Positions 23,790 to 36,575 of a DNA stretch of 64,000 nt are shown one piece after another. The translations under genes were made by a program, and so were the position numbers. The notes below the pieces were generated by a model that saw nothing but the letters and a program-made list of their open reading frames with translations, searched no databases and was not told where the DNA came from. Within the stretch, counting starts at the first letter, position 1. Each line of letters starts with the position of its first letter. The stretch comes from Tetragonia tetragonoides. Its lineage: Eukaryota; Streptophyta; Magnoliopsida; Caryophyllales; Aizoaceae. Location: NCBI GenBank assembly GCA_038025085.1, contig CM076146.1:21647001-21711000 (forward strand). Reading direction: 5' to 3'.

Positions 23790-26689
23790 TACGCGTTTTA
23801 AAAGCTCATACGAGTAGGGTGAAAGAGATTTGAGCTCTTTTGTGTTGTATATTAAGAGAAAGCATCCAAATACTTTGTTTGCATTCCTTTGAGTGTGAAA
23901 CTACACCGAGGATGTTTACAAGTACAAACAAGCTTCAACTCAAGCTTTTGAATGTATTTACGCGTTTTAAAAGCTCTTGCGACTAGGGTGATAGAAATTG
24001 AGTTCTTTTTTGTTGTATATTAAGAGAAAGCATCCAGATACTTTGTTTGCATTCATTTGAGTGTGAAACTACACCTAGGATGTTTAAAGTTACAAACAAG
24101 CTTCAAATCATGCTTTTGAATTCATTTACGCGTTTTAAAAGCTTATACGAGTAGGGTAAAAGAGATTTGAGTTCTTTTGTGTTGTATAGTAAGAGAAAGC
24201 ATCCAAATACTTTGTTTGCATTCATTTGAGTGTGAAACTACACGTAGGATATTTACAAGTACAAACAAGCTTCAACTCAAGCTTTTGAATGTATTTACGC
24301 GTTTTAACAGCTCTTACGACTAGGGTGATAGAAATTGAGTTCTTTTGTGTTGTATATTAAGAGAAAGCATCCAAATACTTTGTTTGCATTCATTTGAGTG
24401 TGAAACTACACCTAGGATGTTTACAGTTACAAACAAGCTTCACCTCAGGCTTTTGAATTCATTTACGCGTTTTAAAAGCTTATACGAGTAGGGTAAAAGA
24501 GATTTGAGTTCTTTTGTGTTGTATAGTAAGAGAAAGCATCCAAATACTTTGCTTGCATTCATTTGAGTGTTAAACTACACCTAGGATGTTTACAAGTACA
24601 AACAAGCTTCAACTCAAGCTTTTGAATGTATTTACGCGTTTTAAAAGCTCATACGAATAGGGTGAAAGAGATTTGATTTCTTTTCTGTTGTATATTAAGA
24701 GAAAGCACCCAAATGTTTTGTTTGCATTCTTTTGAGTATGAAACTACACCAAGAATGTGTTAAATTACAAACAAGCTTCAACTCAAGCTTTTGAATGCAT
24801 TTACGCGTTTTAAAAGCTCATACGAGTAGGGTGAAAGAGATTTGAGTTCTTTTGTGTTGTATATTAATAGAAAGCATCCAAATACTTTGTTTGCATTCAT
24901 TTGAGTGTGGAACTATACCTAGGATGTTTACAGTTACAAACAAGCTTCAACTCAAGCTTTTGAATGCATTTACGCGTTTTAAAAGCTCATACGAGTAGGG
25001 TGAAAGAGATTTGAGTTCTTTTGTGTTGTATATTAAGAGAAAGCATCCAAATACTTTGTTTGCATTCATTTGAGTGTGAAACTACACCTAGGATGTTTAC
25101 AAGTACAAACAAGCTCCAACTCAAGCTGTTGAATGAATTTACGCGTTTTAACAGCTCTTACGACTAGGATGATAGAAATTGAATTCTTTTGTGTTGTATA
25201 TTAAGAGAAAAAATCCAAATACTTTGTTTGCATTCATTTGAGTCTGAAACTACACCGAGGATGTTTACAAGTACAAACAAGCTTCAACTCAAGCTTTTGA
25301 ATGTATTTACGCGTTTTAAAAGCTCATACGAGTAGGGTGAAAGAGATTTGAGTTCTTTTGTGTTGTATATTTAGAGAAAGCATCCAAATACTTTGTTTGC
25401 ATTAATATGAATGTGTGAAACTACACCTAGGATGTTGACAAGTACAAACAAGCTTCAACTCATGCTTTTGAATGCATTTACGCGTTTTAAAAGCTCTTAC
25501 GAGTAGGGTGAAAGAGATTTGAGTTCTTTTGTGTCGTATATTAAGAGAAAGTATCCAAATACTTTGTTTGCATTCATTTGAGTGTGAAACTACACCTAGG
25601 ATTTTTACAAGTACAAACAAGCTTCAACTCAAGCTTTTGAATGCATTTACGCGTTTTAACAGCTCTTACAACTAGGGTGATAGAATTTGAGTTCTTTTGT
25701 GTTGTACATTTAGAGAAAGCACCCAAATGTTTTGTTTGCATTCCATTTGAGTATGAAACTACACCAAGAATGTTTTAAAGTATAATCAAGCTTCAACTCA
25801 AGCTTCTGAATGCATTTACGCGTTTTAAAAGCTCATACGAGTAGGGTGAAAGAGATTTGAGTTCTTTTGTGTCGTATATTAAGAGAAAGCATCCAAATAC
25901 TTTGTTTGCATTCATTTGAGTGTGAAACTACACCTAGGATGTTTACAAGTACAAACAAGCTTCAACTCAAGCTGTTGAAGGAATTTACGCGTTTTAACAG
26001 CTCTTACGACTAGGGTGAAAGAGATTTGAGTTCTCTTGTGTTGTATATTAAGAGAAAGCATCCAAATACTTTGTTTACATTCATTTGAGTGTGAAACTAC
26101 ACCTAGGATGTTTACAAGTACAAACAAGCTTCAACTCAAGCTTTTGATTGTATTTATGCATTTTAAAAGCTCATACCAATAGGGTGAAAGAGATTTGAGT
26201 TCTTTTGTGCTGTATAGTAAGAGAAAGCATCCAAATACTTTGTTTACATTCATTTGAGTGTGAAACTACACCTAGGATGTTTACAAGTACAAACAAGCTT
26301 CAACTCAAGCTTTTGATTGTATTTATGCATTTTAAAAGCTCATACGAGTAGGGTGAAAGAGATTTGAGTTCTTTTGTGTTGTTTAATATTAAAAGAAAGC
26401 ATCCAAATACTTTGTTTCCATTCATTTAAGTGTGAAACTACACCTAGTATGTTTACAAGTACAAACAAGCTTCAACTCAAGCTTTTGAATGTATTTACGC
26501 GGTTTAAATGCTCATGCAAGTAGGGTGAAAGAGATTTGAGTTCTTTTGTGTTGTATACTAAGAGCTTCAACTCAAGCTTTTGAATGTATTTACGCGTTTT
26601 AACAGCTCTTACGGCTAGGGTGATAGAAATTGAGTTGTTTTGTGTTGTATATTAAGAGAAAGCATCCAAATACTTTGTTTGCATTCATT
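23790..26689 (+). repeat. 2.9 kb segmental duplication, offset 4,078, copy 1
   Basis: Matches 27,868-30,768 at a constant offset of 4,078 with very few differences. Anchors are 'ctcttgcgactag' (23,974 and 28,052), 'cttcacctcaggc', class C1, 'gcattaatatgaatg' (about 25,400 and 29,478), 'gtgtcgtatattaag', class C2, 'gctgttgaaggaatt' (about 25,971 and 30,049), 'ataccaatagg' (about 26,173 and 30,251) and the 95-bp short monomer. The left half resembles part of the 14-mer unit and the right half resembles the module at 1-530. Confidence 0.88.
26523..26617 (+). repeat. 95-bp short monomer (second type), copy 1
   Basis: The joint 'actaagagcttcaactc' removes 74 bp that are present in the equivalent monomer at 213-381. 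The deletion ends share 'ag'. It differs from the 96-bp type in which part of the monomer was lost. Confidence 0.9.
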
Positions 26690-27867
26690 TCAGTGTGAAA
26701 CTACACCTAGGATGTTTACAGTTACAAACAAGCTTCAACTCATGCTTTTGAATTCATTTACGTGTTTTAAAAGCTCATACGAGTAGGGTGAAAGAGATTT
26801 GAGTTCTTTTGTGTTGTATAGTAAGCGAAAGCATCCACATGCTTTGTTTGCATTCATTTGAGTGTGACACTACACCTAGGATGTTTACAAGTACAAACAA
26901 GCTTCAACTCAAGCTTTTGATTGTATTTACGCGTTTTAAAAGCTCATACGAGTAGGGTGAAAGAGATTTGAGCTCTTTTGTGTTGTATATTAAGAGAAAG
27001 CATCCAAATACTTTGTTTGCATTCATTTGAGTGTGAAACTACACCGAGGATGTTTACAAGTACAAACAAGCTTCAACTCAAGCTTTTGAATGTATTTACG
27101 CGTTTTAAAAGCTCATACGAGTAGGGTGAAAGAGATTTGAGTTCTTTTGTGTTGTATATTAAGAGAAAGCATACAAATACTTTTTTTGCATTCATTTGAG
27201 TGTGAAACTACACCTAGGATGTTTACAAGTATAAACAACCTTCAACTCAAACTGTTGAATGAATTTACGCGATTTAACAGCTCTTACGACTAGGGTGATA
27301 AAAATTGAGTTCTTTTGTGTTGTATATTAAGAGAGAGCATCCAAATACTTTGTTTGCATTCATTTCAGTGTGAAACTACACCTAGGATGTTTACAGTTAC
27401 AAACAAGCTTCAACTCATGCTTTTGAATTCATTTACGTGTTTTAAAAGCTCATACGAGTAGGGTGAAAGAGATTTGAGTTCTTTTGTGTTGTATAGTAAG
27501 AGAAAGCATCCACATGCTTTGTTTGCATTCATTTGAGTGTGACACTACACCTAGGATGTTTACAAGTACAAACAAGCTTCAACTCAAGCTTTTGATTGTA
27601 TTTACGCGTTTTAAAAGCTCATACGAGTAGGGTGAAAGAGATTTGAGTTCTTTTGTGTTGTATATTAAGAGAAAGCATCCAAATACTTTGTTCCATTCTT
27701 TTAAGTGTGAAACTACACCTAGGATGTTTACAAGTACAAACAAGCTTCAACTCAAGCTTTTGAATGTATTTACGCGTTTTAAAAAGCTCATACGACTAGG
27801 GTGATAGAAATTGAGTTCTTGTGTGTTGTATATTAAGAAAAAGCATCCAAATACTGTTGAATGCATT
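26690..27867 (+). repeat. Linker between the two 2.9 kb copies
   Basis: Seven monomers, one of them short. The first part matches 23,550-23,880 at offset 3,138. The rest follows the order 'agcatacaaatac', 'aaactgttgaatgaa', 'catccacatgctttg', 'ttccattcttttaag', short monomer, which is the order seen near 2,600-3,340, 16,140-16,870 and 22,070-22,800. Confidence 0.75.
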
Positions 27868-27894
27868 TACGCGTTTTAAAAGCTCATACGAGTA
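27799..27894 (+). repeat. 96-bp short monomer, copy 6
   Basis: Same joint as at 3,248, with the 'aagaaaaagc' variant. It ends just inside the second 2.9 kb block. Confidence 0.9.
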
Positions 27895-30768
27895 GGGTGA
27901 AAGAGATTTGAGTTCTTTTGTGTTGTATATTAAGAGAAAGCATCCAAATACTTTGTTTGCATTCCTTTGAGTGTGAAACTACACCGAGGATGTTTACAAG
28001 TACAAACAAGCTTCAACTCAAGCTTTTGAATGTATTTACGCGTTTTAAAAGCTCTTGCGACTAGGGTGATAGAAATTGAGTTCTTTTTTGTTGTATATTA
28101 AGAGAAAGCATCCAGATACTTTGTTTGCATTCATTTGAGTGTGAAACTACACCTAGGATGTTTAAAGTTACAAACAAGCTTCAAATCATGCTTTTGAATT
28201 CATTTACGCGTTTTAAAAGCTTATACGAGTAGGGTAAAAGAGATTTGAGTTCTTTTGTGTTGTATAGTAAGAGAAAGCATCCAAATACTTTGTTTGCATT
28301 CATTTGAGTGTGAAACTACACGTAGGATATTTACAAGTACAAACAAGCTTCAACTCAAGCTTTTGAATGTATTTACGCGTTTTAACAGCTCTTACGACTA
28401 GGGTGATAGAAATTGAGTTCTTTTGTGTTGTATATTAAGAGAAAGCATCCAAATACTTTGTTTGCATTCATTTGAGTGTGAAACTACACCTAGGATGTTT
28501 ACAGTTACAAACAAGCTTCACCTCAGGCTTTTGAATTCATTTACGCGTTTTAAAAGCTTATACGAGTAGGGTAAAAGAGATTTGAGTTCTTTTGTGTTGT
28601 ATAGTAAGAGAAAGCATCCAAATACTTTGCTTGCATTCATTTGAGTGTTAAACTACACCTAGGATGTTTACAAGTACAAACAAGCTTCAACTCAAGCTTT
28701 TGAATGTATTTACGCGTTTTAAAAGCTCATACGAATAGGGTGAAAGAGATTTGATTTCTTTTCTGTTGTATATTAAGAGAAAGCACCCAAATGGTTTGTT
28801 TGCATTCTTTTGAGTATGAAACTACACCAAGAATGTGTTAAATTACAAACAAGCTTCAACTCAAGCTTTTGAATGCATTTACGCGTTTTAAAAGCTCATA
28901 CGAGTAGGGTGAAAGAGATTTGAGTTCTTTTGTGTTGTATATTAATAGAAAGCATCCAAATACTTTGTTTGCATTCATTTGAGTGTGGAACTATACCTAG
29001 GATGTTTACAGTTACAAACAAGCTTCAACTCAAGCTTTTGAATGCATTTACGCGTTTTAAAAGCTCATACGAGTAGGGTGAAAGAGATTTGAGTTCTTTT
29101 GTGTTGTATATTAAGAGAAAGCATCCAAATACTTTGTTTGCATTCATTTGAGTGTGAAACTACACCTAGGATGTTTACAAGTACAAACAAGCTCCAACTC
29201 AAGCTGTTGAATGAATTTACGCGTTTTAACAGCTCTTACGACTAGGATGATAGAAATTGAATTCTTTTGTGTTGTATATTAAGAGAAAAAATCCAAATAC
29301 TTTGTTTGCATTCATTTGAGTCTGAAACTACACCGAGGATGTTTACAAGTACAAACAAGCTTCAACTCAAGCTTTTGAATGTATTTACGCGTTTTAAAAG
29401 CTCATACGAGTAGGGTGAAAGAGATTTGAGTTCTTTTGTGTTGTATATTTAGAGAAAGCATCCAAATACTTTGTTTGCATTAATATGAATGTGTGAAACT
29501 ACACCTAGGATGTTGACAAGTACAAACAAGCTTCAACTCATGCTTTTGAATGCATTTACGCGTTTTAAAAGCTCTTACGAGTAGGGTGAAAGAGATTTGA
29601 GTTCTTTTGTGTCGTATATTAAGAGAAAGTATCCAAATACTTTGTTTGCATTCATTTGAGTGTGAAACTACACCTAGGATTTTTACAAGTACAAACAAGC
29701 TTCAACTCAAGCTTTTGAATGCATTTACGCGTTTTAACAGCTCTTACAACTAGGGTGATAGAATTTGAGTTCTTTTGTGTTGTACATTTAGAGAAAGCAC
29801 CCAAATGTTTTGTTTGCATTCCATTTGAGTATGAAACTACACCAAGAATGTTTTAAAGTATAATCAAGCTTCAACTCAAGCTTCTGAATGCATTTACGCG
29901 TTTTAAAAGCTCATACGAGTAGGGTGAAAGAGATTTGAGTTCTTTTGTGTCGTATATTAAGAGAAAGCATCCAAATACTTTGTTTGCATTCATTTGAGTG
30001 TGAAACTACACCTAGGATGTTTACAAGTACAAACAAGCTTCAACTCAAGCTGTTGAAGGAATTTACGCGTTTTAACAGCTCTTACGACTAGGGTGAAAGA
30101 GATTTGAGTTCTCTTGTGTTGTATATTAAGAGAAAGCATCCAAATACTTTGTTTACATTCATTTGAGTGTGAAACTACACCTAGGATGTTTACAAGTACA
30201 AACAAGCTTCAACTCAAGCTTTTGATTGTATTTATGCATTTTAAAAGCTCATACCAATAGGGTGAAAGAGATTTGAGTTCTTTTGTGCTGTATAGTAAGA
30301 GAAAGCATCCAAATACTTTGTTTACATTCATTTGAGTGTGAAACTACACCTAGGATGTTTACAAGTACAAACAAGCTTCAACTCAAGCTTTTGATTGTAT
30401 TTATGCATTTTAAAAGCTCATACGAGTAGGGTGAAAGAGATTTGAGTTCTTTTGTGTTGTTTAATATTAAAAGAAAGCATCCAAATACTTTGTTTCCATT
30501 CATTTAAGTGTGAAACTACACCTAGGATGTTTACAAGTACAAACAAGCTTCAACTCAAGCTTTTGAATGTATTTACGCGGTTTAAATGCTCATGCAAGTA
30601 GGGTGAAAGAGATTTGAGTTCTTTTGTGTTGTATACTAAGAGCTTCAACTCAAGCTTTTGAATGTATTTACGCGTTTTAACAGCTCTTACGGCTAGGGTG
30701 ATAGAAATTGAGTTGTTTTGTGTTGTATATTAAGAGAAAGCATCCAAATACTTTGTTTGCATTCATTT
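27868..30768 (+). repeat. 2.9 kb segmental duplication, offset 4,078, copy 2
   Basis: Second copy of 23,790-26,689. Differences noted are 'gatttgagttc' against 'gatttgagctc' at the left end, 'aaatggtttg' at about 28,790 against 'aaatgttttg', and 'cctaggatg' at about 30,523 against 'cctagtatg' at 26,445. It ends where this copy reads 'catttgagtgtg' and the other 'catttcagtgtg'. Confidence 0.88.
30601..30695 (+). repeat. 95-bp short monomer (second type), copy 2
   Basis: Identical joint to the one at 26,523, 4,078 bp further on. Confidence 0.9.
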
Positions 30769-33700
30769 GAGTGTGAAACTACACCTAGGAAGTTTACAGT
30801 TACAAACAAGCTTCAACTCAAGCTTTTGAATGTATTTACGCGTTTTAAAAGCTCATACGAGTAGGGTGAAAGAGATTTGTGTTCTTTTGTGTTGTATACT
30901 AAGAGAAAGCATCCAAATACTTTGTTTGCATTCATTTGAGTGTGAAACTACACCTAGGATGTTTACAGGTACAAACAAGCTTCAACTCCAGCTGTTGAAT
31001 GAATTTACGCGTTTAAACAGCTCTTACGGCTAGGGGGATAGAAATTGAGTTCTTTTGTGTTGTATATTAAGAGAAAGCATCCAAATCCTTTGTTTGCATT
31101 CATTTCAGTGTGAAACTACACCTAGGATGTTTACAGTTACAAACAAGCTTCAACTCATGCTTTTGAATTCATTTACGCGTTTCAAAAGCTCATACGAGTA
31201 GGGTGAAAGAGATTTGACTTCTTTTCTGTTGTATATTAAGAGAAAGCACCCAGATGTTTTGTTTGCATTCTTTTGAGTATGAAACTACACCAAGAATGTG
31301 TTAATTTACAAACAAGGTTCAACTCAAGCTTTTGAATGCATTTACGCGTTTTAAAAGCTTATACGAGTAGGGTGAAAGAGATTGAGTTCTTTTGTGTTGT
31401 ATATTAAGAGAAAGCATCCAAATACTTTGTTTGCATTCATTTGAGTGTGAAACTATACCTAGGATGTTTACAGTTACAAACAAGCTTCAACTCAAGCTCT
31501 TGAATGGATTTACGCGTTTTAAAAGCTCATACGAGTAGGATGAAAGAGATTTGAGTTCTTTTGTGTTGTATATTAAGAGAAAGCATCAAAATAATTTGTT
31601 TCCATTCATTTAAGAGTGAAACTACACCTAGGATGTTTACAAGTACAAACAAGCTTCAACTCAAGCTTTTGAATGTATTTAGGCGTTTTAAAAGCTCATA
31701 CGAGTAGGATGAAAGAGATTTGAGTTCTTTTGTGTTGTATATTAAGAGAAAGCATCCAAATACTTTGTTTGCATTCATTTGAGTGTGAAACTATACCTAG
31801 GATGTGTACAGTTACAAACAAGCTTCAACTCAAGCTCTTGAATGGATTTACGCGTTTTAAAAGCTCATACGAGTAGGATGAAAGAGATTTGAGTTCTTTT
31901 GTGTTGTATATTAAGAAAAAGCATCCAAATACTTCTTTTGCATTCATTTGAGTGTGAAACTACACCTAGGATGTTTACAAGTACAAACAAGCTTCAACTC
32001 AAGCTGTTGAATGAATTTACGCGTTTTGAGTTCTTTTGTGTTGTATATTAAGAGAAAGCATCCAAATACTTTGTTTGCTTTCATTTGAGTCTGAAACTAC
32101 ACCGAGAATGTTTACAAGTACAAACAAGCTTCAACTCAAGCTTTTGAATGTATTTACGCGTTTTAAAAGCTCATACGAGTAGGGTGAAAGAGATTTGAGT
32201 TCTTTTGTGTTGTATATTAAGAGAAAGCATCCAAATACTTTGTTTGCATTCATTTGAGTGTGAAACTATACCTAGGATGTTTACAGTTACAAACAAGCTT
32301 CAACTCAAGCTTTTGAATGCATTTACGCGTTTTAAAAGCTCATACGAGTAGGGTGAAAGAGATTTGAGTTCTTTTGTGTTGTATATTAAGAGAACGCATC
32401 CAAATACTTTTTTTGCATTCATTTGAGTGTGAAACTACACCTAGGATGTTTACAAGTACAAACAAGTTTCAACTCAAACTGTTAAATGAATTTACGCGTT
32501 TTAACAGCTCTTCCGACTAGGGTGATAGAAATTGAGTTCTTTTGTGTTGTACATTAAGAGAAAGCATCCAAATACTTTGTTTACATTCTTTTGAGTGTGA
32601 AACTACACCTACGATGTTTACAAGTACAAACAAGCTTCAACTCAAGCTTTTGAATGCATTGACGCGTTTTAAAAGCTCTTACGACTAGGGTGATAGAATT
32701 TGAGTTCTTTTGTGTTGTACATTAAGAGAAAGCACCCAAATGTTTTGTTTGCATTCCACTTGAGTATGAAACTACACCAAGAATGTTTTAAAGTATAATC
32801 AAGCTTCAACTCAAGCTTCTGAATGCATTTACGCGTTTTAAAAGCTCATACGAGTAGGGAGAAAGAGATTTGAGTTCTTTTGTGTTGTATATTAAGAGAA
32901 AGCATCCAAATAATTTGTTTCCATTCATTTAAGAGTGAAACTACACATAGGATGTTTACAAGTACAAACAAGCTTCAACTCAAGCTTTTGAATGTATTTA
33001 CGCGTTTGAAAAGCTCATACGAGTAGGTTGAAAGAGATTTGAGTTCTTTTGTGGTGTATATTAAGAGAAAGCATCCAAATACTTGGTTTGCATTCATTTG
33101 AGTGTGAAACTACACCTAGGATGTTTACAGTTACAAACAAGCTTCAACTCATGCTTTTGAATTCATTTACGCGTTTTAAAAGCTCATACGAGTAGGGTAA
33201 AAGAGATTTGAGTTCTTTTGTGTTGTATAGTAAGAGAAAGCATCCAAATACTTTGTGTGCATTCATTTGAGTGTGAAACTACACCTAGGATGTTTACAAG
33301 TACAAACAAGCTTCAACTCAAGCTTTTGAATGTATTTACGCGTTTTAAAAGCTCATACGAGTAGGGTGAAAGAGATTTGATTTCTTTTCTGTTGTATATT
33401 AAGAGAAAGCACCCAAATGTTTTGTTTGCATTCTTTTGAGTATGAAACTACACCAAGAATGTGTTAAATTACAAACAAGCTTCAACTCAAGCTTTTGAAT
33501 GCATTTACGTGTTTTAAAAGCTCATACGAGTAGGGTGAAAGAGATTTGAGTTCTTTTGTGTTGTATATTAAGAGAAAGCATCCAAATACTTTGTTTGCAT
33601 TCATTTGAGTGTTAAACTACACCTAGGATGTTTACAAGTACAAACAAGTTTCAACTCAAGCTGTTAAATGAATTTACGCGTTTTAACAGCTCTTCCGACT

Positions 33701-34489
33701 AGGGTGATAGAAATTGAGTTCTTTTGTGTTGTATAATAAGAGAAAGCATCCAAATCCTTTGTTTGCATTCATTTGAGTGTGAAACTACACCTAGGATGTT
33801 TACAGTTACAAACAAGTTTCAACTCATGCTTTTGAATTCATTTACGCGTTTTAAAAGCTCATACGACTAGGATGAAAGAGATTTGAGTTCTTTTGTGTTG
33901 TATAGTAAGAGAAAGCATCCAAATACTTTGTGTGCATTCATTTGAGTGTGAAACTACACCTAGGATGTTTACAGTTACAAACAAGTTTCAACTCATGCTT
34001 TTGAATTCATTTACGCGTTTTAAAAGCTCTTACGACTAGGATGAAAGAGATTTGAGTTCTTTTGTGTTGTATAGTATAAGAAAGCTTCCAAATACTTTGT
34101 GTGCATTCATTTGAGTGTGAAACTACACCTAGGATGTTTACAAGTACAAACAAGCTTCAACTCAAGCTTTTGAATCTATTTAGGCGTTTTAAAAGCTCAT
34201 ACGAGTAGGATGAAAGAGATTTGAGTTCTTTTGTGTTGTATATTAAGAGAAAGCATCCAAATACTTTGTTTGCATTCATTTGAGTGTGAAACTATACCTA
34301 GGATGTGTACAGTTACAAACAAGCTTCAACTCAAGCTCTTGAATGGATTTACGCGTTTTAAAAGCTCATACGAGTAGGATGAAAGAGATTTGAGTTCTTT
34401 TGTGTTGTATATTAAGAAAAAGCATCCAAATACTTTGTTTGCATTCTTTTGAGTATGAAACTATACCTAGGAGGTTTACAGTTACAAAC
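30769..34489 (+). repeat. Mosaic block with low internal periodicity
   Basis: About 22 monomers with no clean long duplication inside the block. The class A variant 'gagtaggatgaaag' is frequent. Segments match pieces elsewhere: 32,430-33,900 shares 'aaacaagtttcaactc', 'gctcttccgac', 'acctacgatg' and 'gcattgacgcg' with 37,610-39,000 and 42,235-43,620, and 33,720-34,480 resembles 47,600-48,540. Unusual variants are 'aggaagtttac' at about 30,787, 'gcttgatag'-free short joints near 32,027, and 'gtataagaaagcttcc' at about 34,073. Confidence 0.7.
31999..32036 (+). repeat. 31-bp deletion monomer, copy 1
   Basis: 'gcgttttgagttc' joins the end of one monomer directly to 'gagttc' of the next, losing about 31 bp that normally contain 'aacagctcttacgac' and the 'agggtg' motif. 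The joint is at about 32,027/32,028. Confidence 0.85.
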
Positions 34490-35275
34490 AAGCTTCAACT
34501 CAAGCTTTTGAATGTATTTACGCGTTTTAACAGCTCTTACGGCTAGGGTGATAGAAATTGAGTTGTTTTGTGTTGTATATTAAGAGAAAGCATCCAAATA
34601 CTTTGTTTGCATTCATTTGAGTGTGAAACTACACCTAGGATGTTTACAGTTACAAACAAGCTTCAACTCAAGCTTTTGAATGTATTTACGCGTTTTAAAA
34701 GCTCATACGAGTAGGGTGAAAGAGATTTGAGTTCTTTTGTGTTGTATACTAAGAGAAAGCATCCAAATACTTTGTTTGCATTCATTTGAGTGTGAAACTA
34801 CACCTAGGATGTTTACAGGTACAAACAAGCTTCAACTCCAGCTGTTGAATGAATTTACGCGTTTTAACAGCTCTTACGGCTAGGGGGATAGAAATTGAGT
34901 TCTTTTGTGTTGTATATTAAGAGAAAGCATCCAAATCCTTTGTTTGCATTCATTTGAGTGTGAAACTACACCTAGGATGTTTACAGTTACAAACAAGCTT
35001 CAACTCATGCTTTTGAATTCATTTACGCGTTTCAAAAGCTCAAACGAGTAGGGTGAAAGAGAATTGATTTCTTTTGTGTTGTATATTAAGAGAAAGCATC
35101 CAAATACTTTGTTTTCATTCATTTGAGTGTGAAACTATACCTATTATGTTTACAGTTTCAAACAAGCTTCAACTCAAGCTTTTGAATGCATTTACGCGTT
35201 TTAAAAGCTCTTACGACTAGGGTGATAGAAATTGAGTTCTTTTGTGTTGTATATTAAGAGAAAGCATCCAAATAC
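34490..35275 (+). repeat. Distant copy of 326-1,111
   Basis: Matches the left end of the window at offset 34,164: 'ggctagggtgatag' followed by 'gagttgttttg' (377 and 34,541), 'actccagctg' with 'ggctagggggatag', and 'ttcaaaagctcaaacgag' (about 869 and 35,033). One private change is 'cagtttcaaac' at about 35,153. Confidence 0.8.
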
Positions 35276-35279
35276 TTTG

Positions 35280-36575
35280 TTTGCATTCATTTGAGTGTGA
35301 AACTACACCGAGGATGTTTACAAGTACAAACAAGCTTCAACTCAAGCTTTTGAATGTATTTACGCGTTTTAAAAGCTCATATGAGTAGGGTGAAAGAGAT
35401 TTGAGTTCTTTTGTGTTGTATATTAAGAGAAAGCATTCAAATACTTTTTTTGCATTCATTTGAGTGTGAAACTACACCTAGGATGTTTACAAGTATAAAC
35501 AACCTTCAACTCAAACTGTTGAATGAATTTACGCGATTTAACAGCTCTTACGACTAGGGTGATAGAAATTGAGTTCTTTTGTGTTGTATATTAAGAGAGA
35601 GCATCCAAATACTTTGTTTGCATTCATTTCAGTGTGAAACTACACCTAGGATGTTTACAGTTACAAACAAGCTTCAACTCATGCTTTTGAATTCATTTAC
35701 GTGTTTTAAAAGCTCATACGAGTAGGGTGAAAGAGATTTGAGTTCTTTTGTGTTGTATAGTAAGAGAAAGCATCCAAATGCTTTGTTTGCATTCATTTGA
35801 GTGTGACACTACACCTAGGATGTTTACAAGTACAAACAAGCTTCAACTCAAGCTTTTGATTGTATTTACGCATTTTAAAAGCTCATACGAGTAGGGTGAA
35901 AGAGATTTGAGTTCTTTTGTGTTGTATATTAAGAGAAAGCATCCAAATACTTTGTTCCATTCTTTTAAGTGTGAAACTACACATAGGATGTTTACAAGTA
36001 CAAACAAGCTTCAACTCAAGCTTTTGAATGTATTTACGCGTTTTAAAAAGCTCATACGACTAGGGTGATAGAAATTGAGTTCTTGTGTGTTGTATATTAA
36101 GAGAAAGCATCCAAATACTGTTGAATGCATTTACGCGTTTTAAAAGCTCATACGAGTAGGGTGAAAGAGATTTGAGTTCTTTTGTGTTGTATATTAAGAG
36201 AAAGCATCCAAATACTTTGTTTGCATTCCTTTGAGTGTGAAACTACACCGAGGATGTTTACAAGTACAAACAAGCTTCAACTCAAGCTTTTGAATGTATT
36301 TACGCGTTTTAAAAGCTCTTACGACTAGGGTGATAGAAATTGAGTTCTTTTGTGTTGTATATTAAGAGAAAGCATCCAGATACTTTGTTTGCATTCATTT
36401 GAGTGTGAAACTACACCTAGGATGTTTAAAGTTACAAACAAGCTTCAAATCATGCTTTTGAATTCATTTACGCGTTTTAAAAACTTATACGAGTAGGGTA
36501 AAAGAGATTTGAGTTCTTTTGTGTTGTATAGTAAGAGAAAGCATCCAAATATTTTGTTTGCATTCATTTGAGTGT
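35280..36575 (+). repeat. Distant copy of ~2,466-3,760 with short monomer
   Basis: Offset 32,814-32,815: 'aaactgttgaatgaa' (2,699 and 35,513), the short monomer (3,248 and 36,063), and 'catccagatac' (about 3,559 and 36,374). It directly follows a copy of 326-1,111, whereas at the left end these two stretches are separated by about 1.35 kb, close to one extra 7-mer unit. That fits gain or loss of one 7-mer. Confidence 0.75.
36063..36158 (+). repeat. 96-bp short monomer, copy 7
   Basis: Same joint as the six copies upstream; the rightmost one in the window. Confidence 0.9.
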
